Shown here: positions 56,344-64,000 of the stretch, piece by piece
Numbering within the stretch: the first letter of the stretch is position 1
How the letters are laid out: each line of letters opens with the position of its first letter
Notes under the pieces: model-generated
Databases searched by the model: none
Told to the model about the DNA's origin: nothing
Seen by the model: the letters and a program-made list of their open reading frames with translations, nothing else
Program-made: the position numbers and the translations under genes
Assembly: GCF_019396345.1 (NCBI RefSeq)
Contig: NZ_JAHKRM010000029.1
Coordinates: 62,001 to 126,000 of the forward strand
From: Nonomuraea guangzhouensis
GTDB taxonomy: Bacteria > Actinomycetota > Actinomycetes > Streptosporangiales > Streptosporangiaceae
Direction of reading: 5' to 3'
DNA: 64,000 bases

Positions 56344-57552
56344 ATGACTACCCGAGCGGCCGTGCGCGGACTGGAGACCATCCGCTGTTCGATTCAGCCC
56401 AACGTGCTGCTGGTGCGGCTGCACACCGACGACGGGCACGCCGGCCTCGGCGAGTCGTTCTTCGGTGCCGAGGCGGTCGAGGCGTACCTGCATGAGACCG
56501 TCGCCCCACTCCTGGTCGGCGCGCCGCTGCCCGGCCCGGAGCGGCTGCGCCGGCTGCTCACCGGCCATGTCGGCTTCCAGGGCAGCGGTGTGGAGACCCG
56601 CGGCAACGGCGCGGTCGACCTCGCCGTATGGGACCTGCTCGGCAAAATCTCGGGGCAGCCGGTGTCCACCCTGCTCGGCGGGCCGTACCAGGACAGCCTG
56701 CCCGTCTACAACACCTGCGCCGGCTCCGCGTACATCAAGAACGAGTCGCGCCAGGCCGTGTCCAACTGGGGGCTGGCGACGGCCTCGCCGTACGACGACC
56801 TCCAAGGCTTCCTGGAGCGGCCGGCGGAGCTGGCCAGGTCCCTGTGGGACGAGGGGTTCCGGGCGATGAAGGTGTGGCCGTTCGACCAGGCGGCCGAGCG
56901 CACCGGCGGCACCCGGCTGGACCGGGCGGAGCTGCGTACCGGTCTGCGGGTGCTCGACGAGATCAAGAACGCCGTGCCGGAGATGGAGGTCATGGTCGAG
57001 CTGCACGGGCTCTGGAGCCTGTACGCGGCCGTCGGCCTGATGCGGGAGCTGGAGAGGTTCGCCCCGTTCTGGGTTGAAGATCCGCTGCGGTCGGACAGCC
57101 ACGACTCCTACGCGACGCTGCAGGCGGCGACGTCCGTGCCGCTGGCCACCGGCGAGACGCTGACCGGGCAACGCTCGTTCCGCGGGCTGCTGGAACGCTC
57201 GGCGATCCGGGTGGCGATCATCGACATGGGCTGGTCGGGCGGGCTCACGGAGGCACGCAAGATCGCCGCGCTCGCCGACTCGTACGACATCCCGTTCGCG
57301 CCGCACGACTGCACCGGGCCGATCTCCTTCGCGGCCTGCGTCCACCTCGCCCTGAGCCAGCCCAACACGCTGGTGCAGGAGAGCGTGCGGGCGTTCCAGC
57401 ACACCTGGTACCAGGAGCTCGCGACCGGCCTGCCGCAGGTGGAGAACGGCACGGTGCGCCTGGACGGACGACCGGGACTGGGGGTGGAGCTCGTCCCCGG
57501 CCTCACCGAACGCGCCGACGTCACCACCCGGCTGTCCGGGAGCCGGTCGTGA
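56344..57552 (+). CDS. Enolase-superfamily dehydratase (mandelate racemase type)
   Basis: A 402-residue protein of the MR/galactonate-dehydratase group. Capping domain with GHAGLGESFFGAEAVEAY; barrel metal ligands in VELHG, WVEDP and ATGETLTG, with a DMGWSGGLTEARK strand and APHDCTGP. The Lys-containing AMKVWPFD strand supplies the first base position. Sugar-acid dehydration is expected. It starts the plus-strand operon and is coupled to the dehydrogenase by a GTGA overlap. Confidence 0.9.
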   Translation: MTTRAAVRGLETIRCSIQPNVLLVRLHTDDGHAGLGESFFGAEAVEAYLHETVAPLLVGAPLPGPERLRRLLTGHVGFQGSGVETRGNGAVDLAVWDLLGKISGQPVSTLLGGPYQDSLPVYNTCAGSAYIKNESRQAVSNWGLATASPYDDLQGFLERPAELARSLWDEGFRAMKVWPFDQAAERTGGTRLDRAELRTGLRVLDEIKNAVPEMEVMVELHGLWSLYAAVGLMRELERFAPFWVEDPLRSDSHDSYATLQAATSVPLATGETLTGQRSFRGLLERSAIRVAIIDMGWSGGLTEARKIAALADSYDIPFAPHDCTGPISFAACVHLALSQPNTLVQESVRAFQHTWYQELATGLPQVENGTVRLDGRPGLGVELVPGLTERADVTTRLSGSRS

Positions 57553-58607
57553 GCCGGCCGCCGATGAGGGCGCTGCGCTGGTTCGGCCGCGGCGACGTGC
57601 GGCTGGTCGACACCGAGGTGCCCGTGCCGGGTCCGGGAGAGGTCCTGATCGCGGTCACGCTGTGCGGCGTGTGCGGCAGCGACAGCGAGGAGTACCGGTT
57701 CGGGCCGGTCGTGGTGCCGGTCGAACCGCACCCGCTGACCGGCCGGACCGCGCCACTCACCCTGGGGCACGAGGTCGTCGGCGTGGTGGCGGAGGCCGGT
57801 CCCGGCGTGGCCCTCGACCCCGGCACCCCGGTCGTGCCGGATGTCGTGCTCGGCTGCGGGCGGTGCTGGTGGTGCGCCCGCGGCGACTACCCACTGTGCG
57901 AACGTGGCGCGGCACTCGGGCTGCAGGCCGACGGCGGGCTGGCGGAGTACCTGGTGGCGCCCGCCGCTCGCTGCGTCCCCCTGCCCGACGGCATGCCCGC
58001 CGCCGTGGCCGTCTTCGCCGAGCCGGCGGCGGTCGCGGTCCGCGCGCTCGACAAGGCCGGTGACGTGTCCGGGGCAGTGGTCGCGGTGGTCGGCGCCGGG
58101 GCCGTCGGCCTGCTGGTCGCCCAGGTGGCCAGGTGCCGCGGCGCGGCGACGGTCGTCGCGGTCGACCCGGACCCGGGCCGCCGCGCGCTGGCCCGCTCCT
58201 GCGGCCTGGCCGGCGTGGCGCCCGGCTCCGCCCTCGATGCCGTACGCGAACTGACCGACGGTCGTGGCGCCGACGCGGTGGTGGAGTGCGCGGGGCCGGC
58301 GGCCGCGGTGGAGAGCGCGCTGTCGCTGTGCCGGCGCGGCGGGACCACGGTCCTGCTCGGCGTGTCACCGGAGCCGGCCGCCCTTCCCACGCTGGACGTG
58401 GTGCTCGGCGAGAAGCGGATCGTGGGCTCGGCCTCCCACCGGTGGGACACCGACCTGCGGGCCGCGGTCGCCCTGCTGCACGGCAGGCACGTCCGCGTCG
58501 ACCAACTGCCCGTCCAGACCGTCCCGCTCTCGCAGGCCGTGGCGCGCGGCCTGGCCGACCCGCCGCGCGACATCGTGAAGACGATCGTCGACGTGGCCGC
58601 GTTCTGA
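57549..58607 (+). CDS. Zinc-dependent medium-chain alcohol/polyol dehydrogenase
   Basis: A 352-residue MDR enzyme. Catalytic zinc ligands CGVCGSD and GHEVVG, the structural zinc lobe with cysteines in GCGRCWWCARGDYPLC, and the Rossmann turn VVGAGAVGLLVAQ. Resembles threonine or polyol (sorbitol, galactitol) dehydrogenases. It starts by GTGA overlap with the dehydratase gene, so they likely catalyse successive steps in sugar-acid use. Cofactor probably NAD. Confidence 0.9.
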   Translation: MSRPPMRALRWFGRGDVRLVDTEVPVPGPGEVLIAVTLCGVCGSDSEEYRFGPVVVPVEPHPLTGRTAPLTLGHEVVGVVAEAGPGVALDPGTPVVPDVVLGCGRCWWCARGDYPLCERGAALGLQADGGLAEYLVAPAARCVPLPDGMPAAVAVFAEPAAVAVRALDKAGDVSGAVVAVVGAGAVGLLVAQVARCRGAATVVAVDPDPGRRALARSCGLAGVAPGSALDAVRELTDGRGADAVVECAGPAAAVESALSLCRRGGTTVLLGVSPEPAALPTLDVVLGEKRIVGSASHRWDTDLRAAVALLHGRHVRVDQLPVQTVPLSQAVARGLADPPRDIVKTIVDVAAF

Positions 58608-58983
58608 TTGGCTGAGCGAGTCTGAGGCATCCCGCTCATCGGCGGGACATACAGGGCTTGTCCGCGATCCTCACCATCGGACCGGCTTCCCCGACGCCGA
58701 CTGGGCGGAGGCGATCTCCCCGCTGCTCAGCGTGGTGGCCCAGCCGGTCTACGAGCTGGGGGCGGAGGCGGGCCGCCTGCTCCTGGACCGCGTCCACGGC
58801 ACCGACCGCCGCCCCGTGCATCGCCGCCTGCCCACCCGGTTCATCGAACGCGACTCGGCCGAGTCCGTCGGGACGGGCCCTTGAGCTCCTGAGACACGGC
58901 GGTGCCGCTTCCATCCTCCAGACCACCGGGTTAACCTGCTGACTGAACGTCCGGTAGGTAATTCATCGAGGAGGGACCCCGCG
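58608..58983. other. Gap between dehydrogenase and paaZ genes
   Basis: 376 bp holding the LacI remnant and the paaZ leader. The last 100 bases include GAACGTCCGGTAGGTAA, somewhat like a TetR-type half-site, and the SD GAGGAGGG nine bases before GTG 58984. No other gene is seen. Confidence 0.4.
58681..58884 (+). pseudogene. C-terminal remnant of a LacI-family regulator
   Basis: One frame encodes 67 residues with the LacI C-terminal pattern: GFPDADWAEAISPLLSVVAQPVYELG, AEAGRLLLDRVHG, then HRRLPTRFIERDSA. The helix-turn-helix and most of the ligand domain are gone. It lies just after the dehydrogenase gene, so this locus may once have had a second regulator. Confidence 0.75.
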
Positions 58984-61008
58984 GTGACTCCGCTACGCAG
59001 CTACGTGTCCGGCCGGTGGCAGGTCCCGCCGGACGAGGGTGTGCCGTTGAAGGACGCCGTGACGGGCGAGGAGGTGGCCCGCGTCTCCGCGACCGGCGTC
59101 GACCGGGCGGCGGCGCTGGCGTACGGCCGCGGGGTGGGCGGTCCCGCGCTGCGGGAGCTGACCTTCCACCAGCGCGCCGCGCTGCTGAAGACGCTGGCGC
59201 TGCACCTGCGCGAGCACCGTGAGGAGCTGTACGCGCTGTCCGCCCACACCGGCGCCACGCTCGCCGACTCGCGCTTCGACGTGGACGGCGGCATCGGCGT
59301 GCTGTTCTCCTACGCGAGCAAGGCCAAGCGCGAGCTGCCCAACGACACCATCCTGGTCGAAGGCCCCGCCGAGCCGCTGAGCAAGGGCGGCACCTTCGTC
59401 GGGCAGCACATCTGCACGCCGCTGCCGGGCGTCGCGGTGCAGATCAACGCCTTCAACTTCCCCGTCTGGGGGCCGCTGGAGAAGCTCGCGCCCGCGTTCG
59501 TGGCCGGGATGCCCAGCCTGATCAAACCGGCCAGTCAGACGGCCTACCTGACCGCTCGCCTGGTGGAGCTGATCGCCGAGTCCGGCATCCTGCCCGAGGG
59601 AGCCGTGCAACTGCTCTGCGGGGAGGCCGGTGACCTGCTCGACCACCTGACCGAGCAGGACCTGGTGGCCTTCACCGGGTCGGCGTCCACCGCGCTGCGG
59701 CTGCGCCACCACCCGGCGGTGACCGGCCGCTCGGTGCGCTTCAACGCCGAGGCCGACTCACTGAACTGCTCGATCCTCGGGCCCGACGCCCGTCCGGGCA
59801 CGGCCGAGTTCGACCTGTTCGTCAAGCAGCTCGTCACCGAGATGACCGTCAAAGCCGGGCAGAAGTGCACCGCGATCCGCCGCGCGCTTGTCCCCGCCGA
59901 GGTGATCGACGACGTCGCCGAGGCGACCGCGGAGCGGCTGGCGCGGGTGAAGGTGGGCAACCCCGCCAACCCGGACGTACGCATGGGCGCGCTGGCCGGC
60001 CTGGAGCAGCGCGAGGAGGTCCGGCGCGCGCTCAAGTCGCTGCTGGACGCGAGCCGCCTCGTCCATGGCAGCCCCGACCGGGTGGACGTGATCGACGCGG
60101 ACGCCGAACGCGGCGCGTTCCTGTCCCCGATCCTGCTGCGCGCCGACGACCCCGAACGCGGCGAACCACACGAGGTGGAGGCGTTCGGACCGGTCAGCAC
60201 CCTGCTGCCCTACCGCACGGCCGAGCACGCCGTCGAGCTGGCCGCGCGGGGACACGGCAGCCTGGTCGGGTCGATCGTCACCGCGGACCCGGCCTTCGCC
60301 CGGCAGGTGATCATCGGCGCCGCCCCCTGGCACGGGCGGCTGCTGGTGCTGAACGAGGAGGACGCCAAAGAGTCCACCGGGCACGGCTCCCCGCTGCCCA
60401 CCCTCATCCACGGCGGCCCCGGCCGGGCCGGCGGGGGCGAGGAGATGGGCGGCGTCCGGGGCGTACTCCACCACATGCAACGCACCGCGGTGCAGGCCGG
60501 GCCGTCCATGCTCAGCGCGCTGACCGGACGCTGGGTGCCCGGCGCGCCCCGGGCCGACGGCGAGCACCCGTTCCGCAAGCACCTGGGACAGCTGAAGGTG
60601 GGGGACACGGTGGTGGCGGGCCCGCGCACCGTGACCCTCGACGACATCGAGCACTTCGCCGAGTTCACCGGCGACACCTTCTACGCCCACATGGACGAGG
60701 AGGCGGCCCGCGCCAACCCCTTCTTCGGCGGCCGGGTCGCGCACGGCTACCTCGTGCTGTCGTTCGCGGCCGGGCTGTTCGTCTCGCCCGACCCCGGCCC
60801 GGTGCTGGCCAACTACGGGCTGGAGAACCTGCGCTTCCTCACCCCGACCTTCCCCGGCGACGCCCTGACCGTGACCCTCACCGCCAAGCAGATCACCCCT
60901 CGCGAGGACGCCGACTATGGCGAGGTGCGCTGGGACACCGAGGTCACCAACCAGGACGGCGCCGTGGTCGCCAAGTACGACGTGCTCACCTTGGTGGCCA
61001 AGGGCTGA
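58984..61008 (+). CDS. paaZ: PaaZ: oxepin-CoA hydrolase / semialdehyde dehydrogenase
   Basis: A 674-residue bifunctional enzyme of aerobic phenylacetate breakdown. Residues about 1-520 are aldehyde dehydrogenase-like (INAFNFPVWGPLEKLAPAFVAG, AFTGSASTALRL, catalytic Cys in GQKCTAIRR); residues about 530-674 are a MaoC-type hot-dog hydratase (GDTFYAHMDEEAA, FGGRVAHGYLVLSFAAGLF). It opens the oxepin-CoA ring and oxidises the aldehyde. The paaABCDE epoxidase genes are not in this window. GTG 58984 has a good SD. Confidence 0.93.
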   Translation: MTPLRSYVSGRWQVPPDEGVPLKDAVTGEEVARVSATGVDRAAALAYGRGVGGPALRELTFHQRAALLKTLALHLREHREELYALSAHTGATLADSRFDVDGGIGVLFSYASKAKRELPNDTILVEGPAEPLSKGGTFVGQHICTPLPGVAVQINAFNFPVWGPLEKLAPAFVAGMPSLIKPASQTAYLTARLVELIAESGILPEGAVQLLCGEAGDLLDHLTEQDLVAFTGSASTALRLRHHPAVTGRSVRFNAEADSLNCSILGPDARPGTAEFDLFVKQLVTEMTVKAGQKCTAIRRALVPAEVIDDVAEATAERLARVKVGNPANPDVRMGALAGLEQREEVRRALKSLLDASRLVHGSPDRVDVIDADAERGAFLSPILLRADDPERGEPHEVEAFGPVSTLLPYRTAEHAVELAARGHGSLVGSIVTADPAFARQVIIGAAPWHGRLLVLNEEDAKESTGHGSPLPTLIHGGPGRAGGGEEMGGVRGVLHHMQRTAVQAGPSMLSALTGRWVPGAPRADGEHPFRKHLGQLKVGDTVVAGPRTVTLDDIEHFAEFTGDTFYAHMDEEAARANPFFGGRVAHGYLVLSFAAGLFVSPDPGPVLANYGLENLRFLTPTFPGDALTVTLTAKQITPREDADYGEVRWDTEVTNQDGAVVAKYDVLTLVAKG

Positions 61009-61010
61009 CC

Positions 61011-61075
61011 GCGCCGCTTCAGCCGCGCCGCTTCAGCCGCGCCGCTTCATCAGCCGCGCCGCTTCAGCCGCGCCC
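61011..61075. repeat. 14-bp tandem repeat after paaZ
   Basis: GCGCCGCTTCAGCC is repeated about four times (one copy has a three-base insertion, TCA). It lies between the convergent paaZ stop and the haloperoxidase-like stop at 61112. The GC-rich run may slow polymerase, or be slipped-strand expansion only. Confidence 0.75.
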
Positions 61076-61111
61076 CGACCGGTAGGCCGTGGCGCGGCTG
61101 ATTGCCCGGCT

Positions 61112-62548
61112 TCAGCCGCGGCCCGACCAGTAGTCCGTGGCTCGCTGCCACGCCGCGCTGCCGACCGCCCGGCCGAGTGAGCGGCCCTGCAGGTCGCCGG
61201 CGCGGAAGTGGATGCCGCCGTACCTGCGCGACATGCCCGCCTCGTCGGCGGCGTCGGTGAAGGTACGCCAGCGCAGCGTCACGTCGTTCGCGGGGGTCAC
61301 ACCCGGCTCCACCTGCGACGAGCCCTTAGCGATCACCGTCGAGCCGCCGAAGGTGTCACCGCCGGTGAAGCGCCGCAGCACCTCGGCCGCGGCCGAGCTG
61401 AACGTGCTGTGGCCGGAGACGTACTCGGCGAACGGCGGCGTCGGGAACGTCGGCACCTGGTAGGGCACCCACGTCGCGCCGTCGATCACCCGGCCGCCCC
61501 AGGTCGCGATCTGCTGCCCCTGGTACAGGAAGCGGACCGCGGTGATCGGGCGTACCGAGTCGTAGTGCCGCTTGACCTCCCACGAGGCGATCCCGGCGTC
61601 CTGCACCGAGTTGGCCAGCGCGAAGAACATCTTCACGTCCTGGTCGAGGCTGTGCCCGTCACGCAGGGAGATCTGCTGGGCGAACAGGCACCAGTGCCCC
61701 GGCGGCGTCTCGCTGCTCGGGCCGTCGGCCCAGTATTCCGCGATCGCCTTCTGGCGGTCGGTCAGCGCGGCGGTGCCCGCCACGATCTCGGCGGCCTGCG
61801 TACGGTAGGCGGCCGTGCCGTACGTCGCGGGCGCGGGCACGCCACTGGCCAGGTCACGCGCGCGACCGCTGAAGGAGGCGACCCCGCCCCAGTGCGGCGC
61901 CAGGAACGGCGGCGTCACCACTACCCCCGCCTTGTTGCGGTACGTCAGCGGCTGCCACCGGCTCGGATCGTTGACCGTGGTCAGCGGGTCGGCGACCACC
62001 ATCGGGGCGTTGACCGGCGCGTAACCGGTGGTGTCGGCGTAGCCGCCGAGCTGGTTGGCGCCGTCGGCGTGCCGGTAGTCGAGCACCGCCGTGCAGGCGG
62101 CCAGACCGGTCTGGGCCGGCTGGCTGGACTGGTCGGCCGGGTCGTAGCCCAGCTCGGTCATCAGCGCGTCGAACCCGGCCCGCTGCGCCGGATAGAGATC
62201 GACGGCCGCCTGATGGGCCGCGTAGCTGATCGCCTGCGCGCGGTTGGCCTCAGTGCGCTCGGCCGCGGGCCGCCGCAGCGACCCGCCCAGCCGGGTGCCG
62301 ACGGCGACCGGGTCGTAGGCGGCCCACGCGTCATAGGCGCAGGTGTGCACGGTGGCCAGCGCCCTGGCCACCAGCGGCGGCCCCAGCGTGCCGGTGCGCA
62401 CCGTCGCCAGCAGCGCGGTGTTCCACCTGACCACCACGTTGGGCTGCGCCGTCGCCGCCGCGGTCTGCGCGGGTAAGGCGGGCAGGACGAGCGCGGTGGC
62501 GGTCACCAGGGTGAGCGCGATCGCGCGTAAGGACGTCGGGACGGGCAT
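61112..62548 (-). CDS. Secreted vanadium-dependent haloperoxidase / PAP2-type protein
   Basis: A 478-residue exported protein with an N-terminal signal (about 8-33). The vanadate/phosphate site is complete in pattern: KRHYDSVRP (K-x6-RP), SGHSTFSSA (P/S-S-G-H) and SRRYGGIHF (SR-x5-H). The family includes vanadium chloroperoxidase-like enzymes and phosphatases; halogenation versus phosphatase cannot be told apart here. It converges with paaZ and is divergent from the membrane-protein gene at 62877. Confidence 0.88.
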   Translation of the reverse strand: MPVPTSLRAIALTLVTATALVLPALPAQTAAATAQPNVVVRWNTALLATVRTGTLGPPLVARALATVHTCAYDAWAAYDPVAVGTRLGGSLRRPAAERTEANRAQAISYAAHQAAVDLYPAQRAGFDALMTELGYDPADQSSQPAQTGLAACTAVLDYRHADGANQLGGYADTTGYAPVNAPMVVADPLTTVNDPSRWQPLTYRNKAGVVVTPPFLAPHWGGVASFSGRARDLASGVPAPATYGTAAYRTQAAEIVAGTAALTDRQKAIAEYWADGPSSETPPGHWCLFAQQISLRDGHSLDQDVKMFFALANSVQDAGIASWEVKRHYDSVRPITAVRFLYQGQQIATWGGRVIDGATWVPYQVPTFPTPPFAEYVSGHSTFSSAAAEVLRRFTGGDTFGGSTVIAKGSSQVEPGVTPANDVTLRWRTFTDAADEAGMSRRYGGIHFRAGDLQGRSLGRAVGSAAWQRATDYWSGRG

Positions 62549-62876
62549 GACAAAGTCTCCTCGCGTTGCGGGCCCCCGTGTGCCCGGTAGGGAGAGGCTT
62601 CCATACTCGAACGCGCTTTCGAACTATCCCACCGGTAAGAGCTGTCTTCCTCTGTCTCAGAGAACTCGCCTGCCCCGGGCTATCGCGAGGCGCACGGCGT
62701 TTGACACTCCTGACAGCTAACCGCTATCTATTGCCTAACCGTTAGAGGGTAGGCGACGTCCGCTGTATCGCCTTGACGACCTCAGCGACGGCAGGACCCG
62801 CGGAGACCTCAACCGCCTCATGAGCGTTCGCCGACAGGCGCCCGGCCCACCGGCGTCTCAATGAAGGGAGCATGAC
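62549..62876. promoter_or_regulatory. Divergent promoter region with CTAACCG motifs
   Basis: 328 bp between the divergent haloperoxidase-like and membrane-protein genes. CTAACCG occurs at 62718-62724 and as palindrome CTAACCGTTAG at 62736-62746, both in an AT-rich patch, likely operator half and full sites. The rest shows no gene. Confidence 0.5.
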
Positions 62877-64000
62877 GTGGCATCTGACGCCGCCGGCATT
62901 CGGCGATTCATGGTGGACACGGGGGAGCCCCGTGGATGGGTGTCACCCAGGGCAGACCTGGTGATGGCGCTGCTCGGCATCTGGTTCGGGGTCGGGCTGA
63001 TGATCGACGCCTGGGCGCACGGCAACCTGGCGGAGCTGGAGACGTTCTTCACTCCATGGCACGCGGTGTTCTATTCCGGTTTCGCCGTGGTCTCCGGCTG
63101 GATCAGCTGGCAGGTCTGGCGCAACGTGCGCGCCGGGCGGCAGGGGCTGGCGGCCGTCCCCACCGGTTATCTCGCCGGGCTGGTGGCGATTCCCGCGTTC
63201 GCCGCCTTCGGGCTGGCCGACATGATGTGGCACACCATCCTCGGCATCGAGACGACCATCAACATCTTTTTCAGCCCGTCACACCTCGGCCTCGTCGTGA
63301 CGATGATGCTCATCATCACCACACCACTGCGCTCGGCGTGGAACGCCCCCGACATCGGCGCCCGGCCGTCGCTCGGCCGCCTGCTGCCCGCGCTGATCGG
63401 GCTCGCGTTCGCCACCACGCTGGTGTCGCTGTTCCTGTCGTACGGCGACGCCATGATGTTCCGTCCCGCGGGCATCGTGCAGGCGTTCTCCATGCTCCAG
63501 GACTCGGGCGCCGGGCCGCAGAGCGCCGGGCCGGGGGGCGCCGGTCCCGTACCGGTGGGCCCAGGCGCCGAGCGGCTGGCCGCCGCGATGGTCGTCACCA
63601 ACGTCATCCTGCTCAGCCCCGTGCTGTTCCTGGTGCGCCGCTGGCTGCTGCCGTTCGGCTCGGTGACCGTCATGTACGCGATCATGGTGCTCATGCCGGC
63701 TGCCCAGACGGGGTTCCGCAACGTGCCGATCCTGTTGTCGTTCGTGGCCGCCGGGTTCGTGAGCGACCTGCTGATCCGCCGGCTGCGGCCGTCGGGTGAG
63801 CGGCGCACCGCCTACTGGGCCTTCGCCGGACTGTCGGCCTTCGCCACGTGGTCGCTGTACATCGGGGTCGCCTCGGCCGTGGGCGGCGGCCTGCCCACCG
63901 TGCCCGAGCTGTGGACCGGCGCGCCGGTCATCGCCGGGCTGATCGGGCTGGCACTCGGGGCACTGCTCCTGCCCAACGCGGTCATCGCCGGACCGGTTCC
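62877..64000 (+). CDS. Polytopic membrane protein, hypothetical (partial at right edge)
   Basis: From GTG 62877 (AGGGAG six bases upstream) the frame stays open to the window end, at least 374 residues. About nine hydrophobic segments alternate with short loops; an early LLGIWFGVGLMIDAWAHGNL stretch and two central stretches, FGLADMMWHTILGIETTINIF and FFSPSHLGLVVTMMLIIT, hold several His, Trp and Met residues that could bind metal or haem. A GGAGPVPVGPGAE-like linker sits near residue 220. The family is not recognised. Its C-terminus is outside the window. Confidence 0.7.
   Translation, partial: MASDAAGIRRFMVDTGEPRGWVSPRADLVMALLGIWFGVGLMIDAWAHGNLAELETFFTPWHAVFYSGFAVVSGWISWQVWRNVRAGRQGLAAVPTGYLAGLVAIPAFAAFGLADMMWHTILGIETTINIFFSPSHLGLVVTMMLIITTPLRSAWNAPDIGARPSLGRLLPALIGLAFATTLVSLFLSYGDAMMFRPAGIVQAFSMLQDSGAGPQSAGPGGAGPVPVGPGAERLAAAMVVTNVILLSPVLFLVRRWLLPFGSVTVMYAIMVLMPAAQTGFRNVPILLSFVAAGFVSDLLIRRLRPSGERRTAYWAFAGLSAFATWSLYIGVASAVGGGLPTVPELWTGAPVIAGLIGLALGALLLPNAVIAGPV

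Noticed and set aside
61011..61075. CRISPR or attachment site after paaZ
   Set aside because: 14-bp directly abutting units without spacers; no integrase or cas gene nearby.

Overview
The window is high-GC, densely packed DNA with frequent GTG starts, 4-bp stop/start overlaps and actinobacterial gene families (DUF5753-type regulator remnant, SigE-type ECF factors, LCP protein, YbdD/CstA, MctP/DUF3311). It looks like a soil actinomycete chromosome, most likely Streptosporangiales (for example Nonomuraea) or a relative. That is inferred from gene content and codon bias only. No rRNA, tRNA or CRISPR array was seen.

Left edge (1-5334): the tail of a small-molecule biosynthetic locus. A carbamoyltransferase is followed by a 265-residue HK97-fold capsid-like protein (encapsulin-type shell, probably the natural-product-associated family), an SDR lacking the usual Tyr/Lys pair, an MFS exporter, and a convergent LuxR-type regulator with a degenerate receiver. 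This is the most exciting locus here: a virus-derived compartment apparently recruited to secondary metabolism.

5485-14848: a Nudix hydrolase and DUF985 cupin on the minus strand, then a tightly coupled five-gene operon (SWIM zinc finger, DUF5691, MoxR-type AAA+, DUF5682, VWA). It resembles E. coli yehL/yehM/yehP/yehQ and includes a 17-codon mini-ORF that bridges two genes by overlapping codons. A strong bidirectional hairpin ends it. 14895-21753: a DHA2-type exporter and divergent TetR regulator around a four-copy operator array, a second MFS protein, an enolase-superfamily protein without its catalytic lysines, and a pseudo-M48/methyltransferase fusion behind a 28-bp palindrome.

21865-27878: carboxylate uptake (CstA/YbdD, DUF3311, MctP-like symporter) with a translationally coupled ECF sigma factor and a small membrane protein, then a cysteine-rich small ORF and a methyltransferase. 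27979-30478 is an insertion hot spot: a broken DUF5753 regulator, an apparently intact IS200/IS605-type element (tnpB and tnpA divergent) and a sigma-factor gene cut off at the element boundary. 30537-36552: ROK regulator, polar amino-acid ABC genes without an ATPase, asparaginase and an LCP cell-wall protein. 36673-46292: crotonase, two alpha/beta hydrolases and SbcD/SbcC, where SbcC carries low-complexity insertions in both coiled-coil arms.

46305-64000: a two-module unknown protein, a degenerate IS-like non-autonomous element, a DHDPS-family aldolase and a secreted protein/lipoprotein pair. Next comes a sugar-acid or oligosaccharide locus: FadR-type regulator, ABC transporter and glycosidase-like protein, divergent from a dehydratase and an alcohol dehydrogenase around two identical operators. 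The window closes with a lacI remnant, PaaZ, a vanadium-haloperoxidase-like secreted enzyme, and a membrane protein that runs off the right edge.
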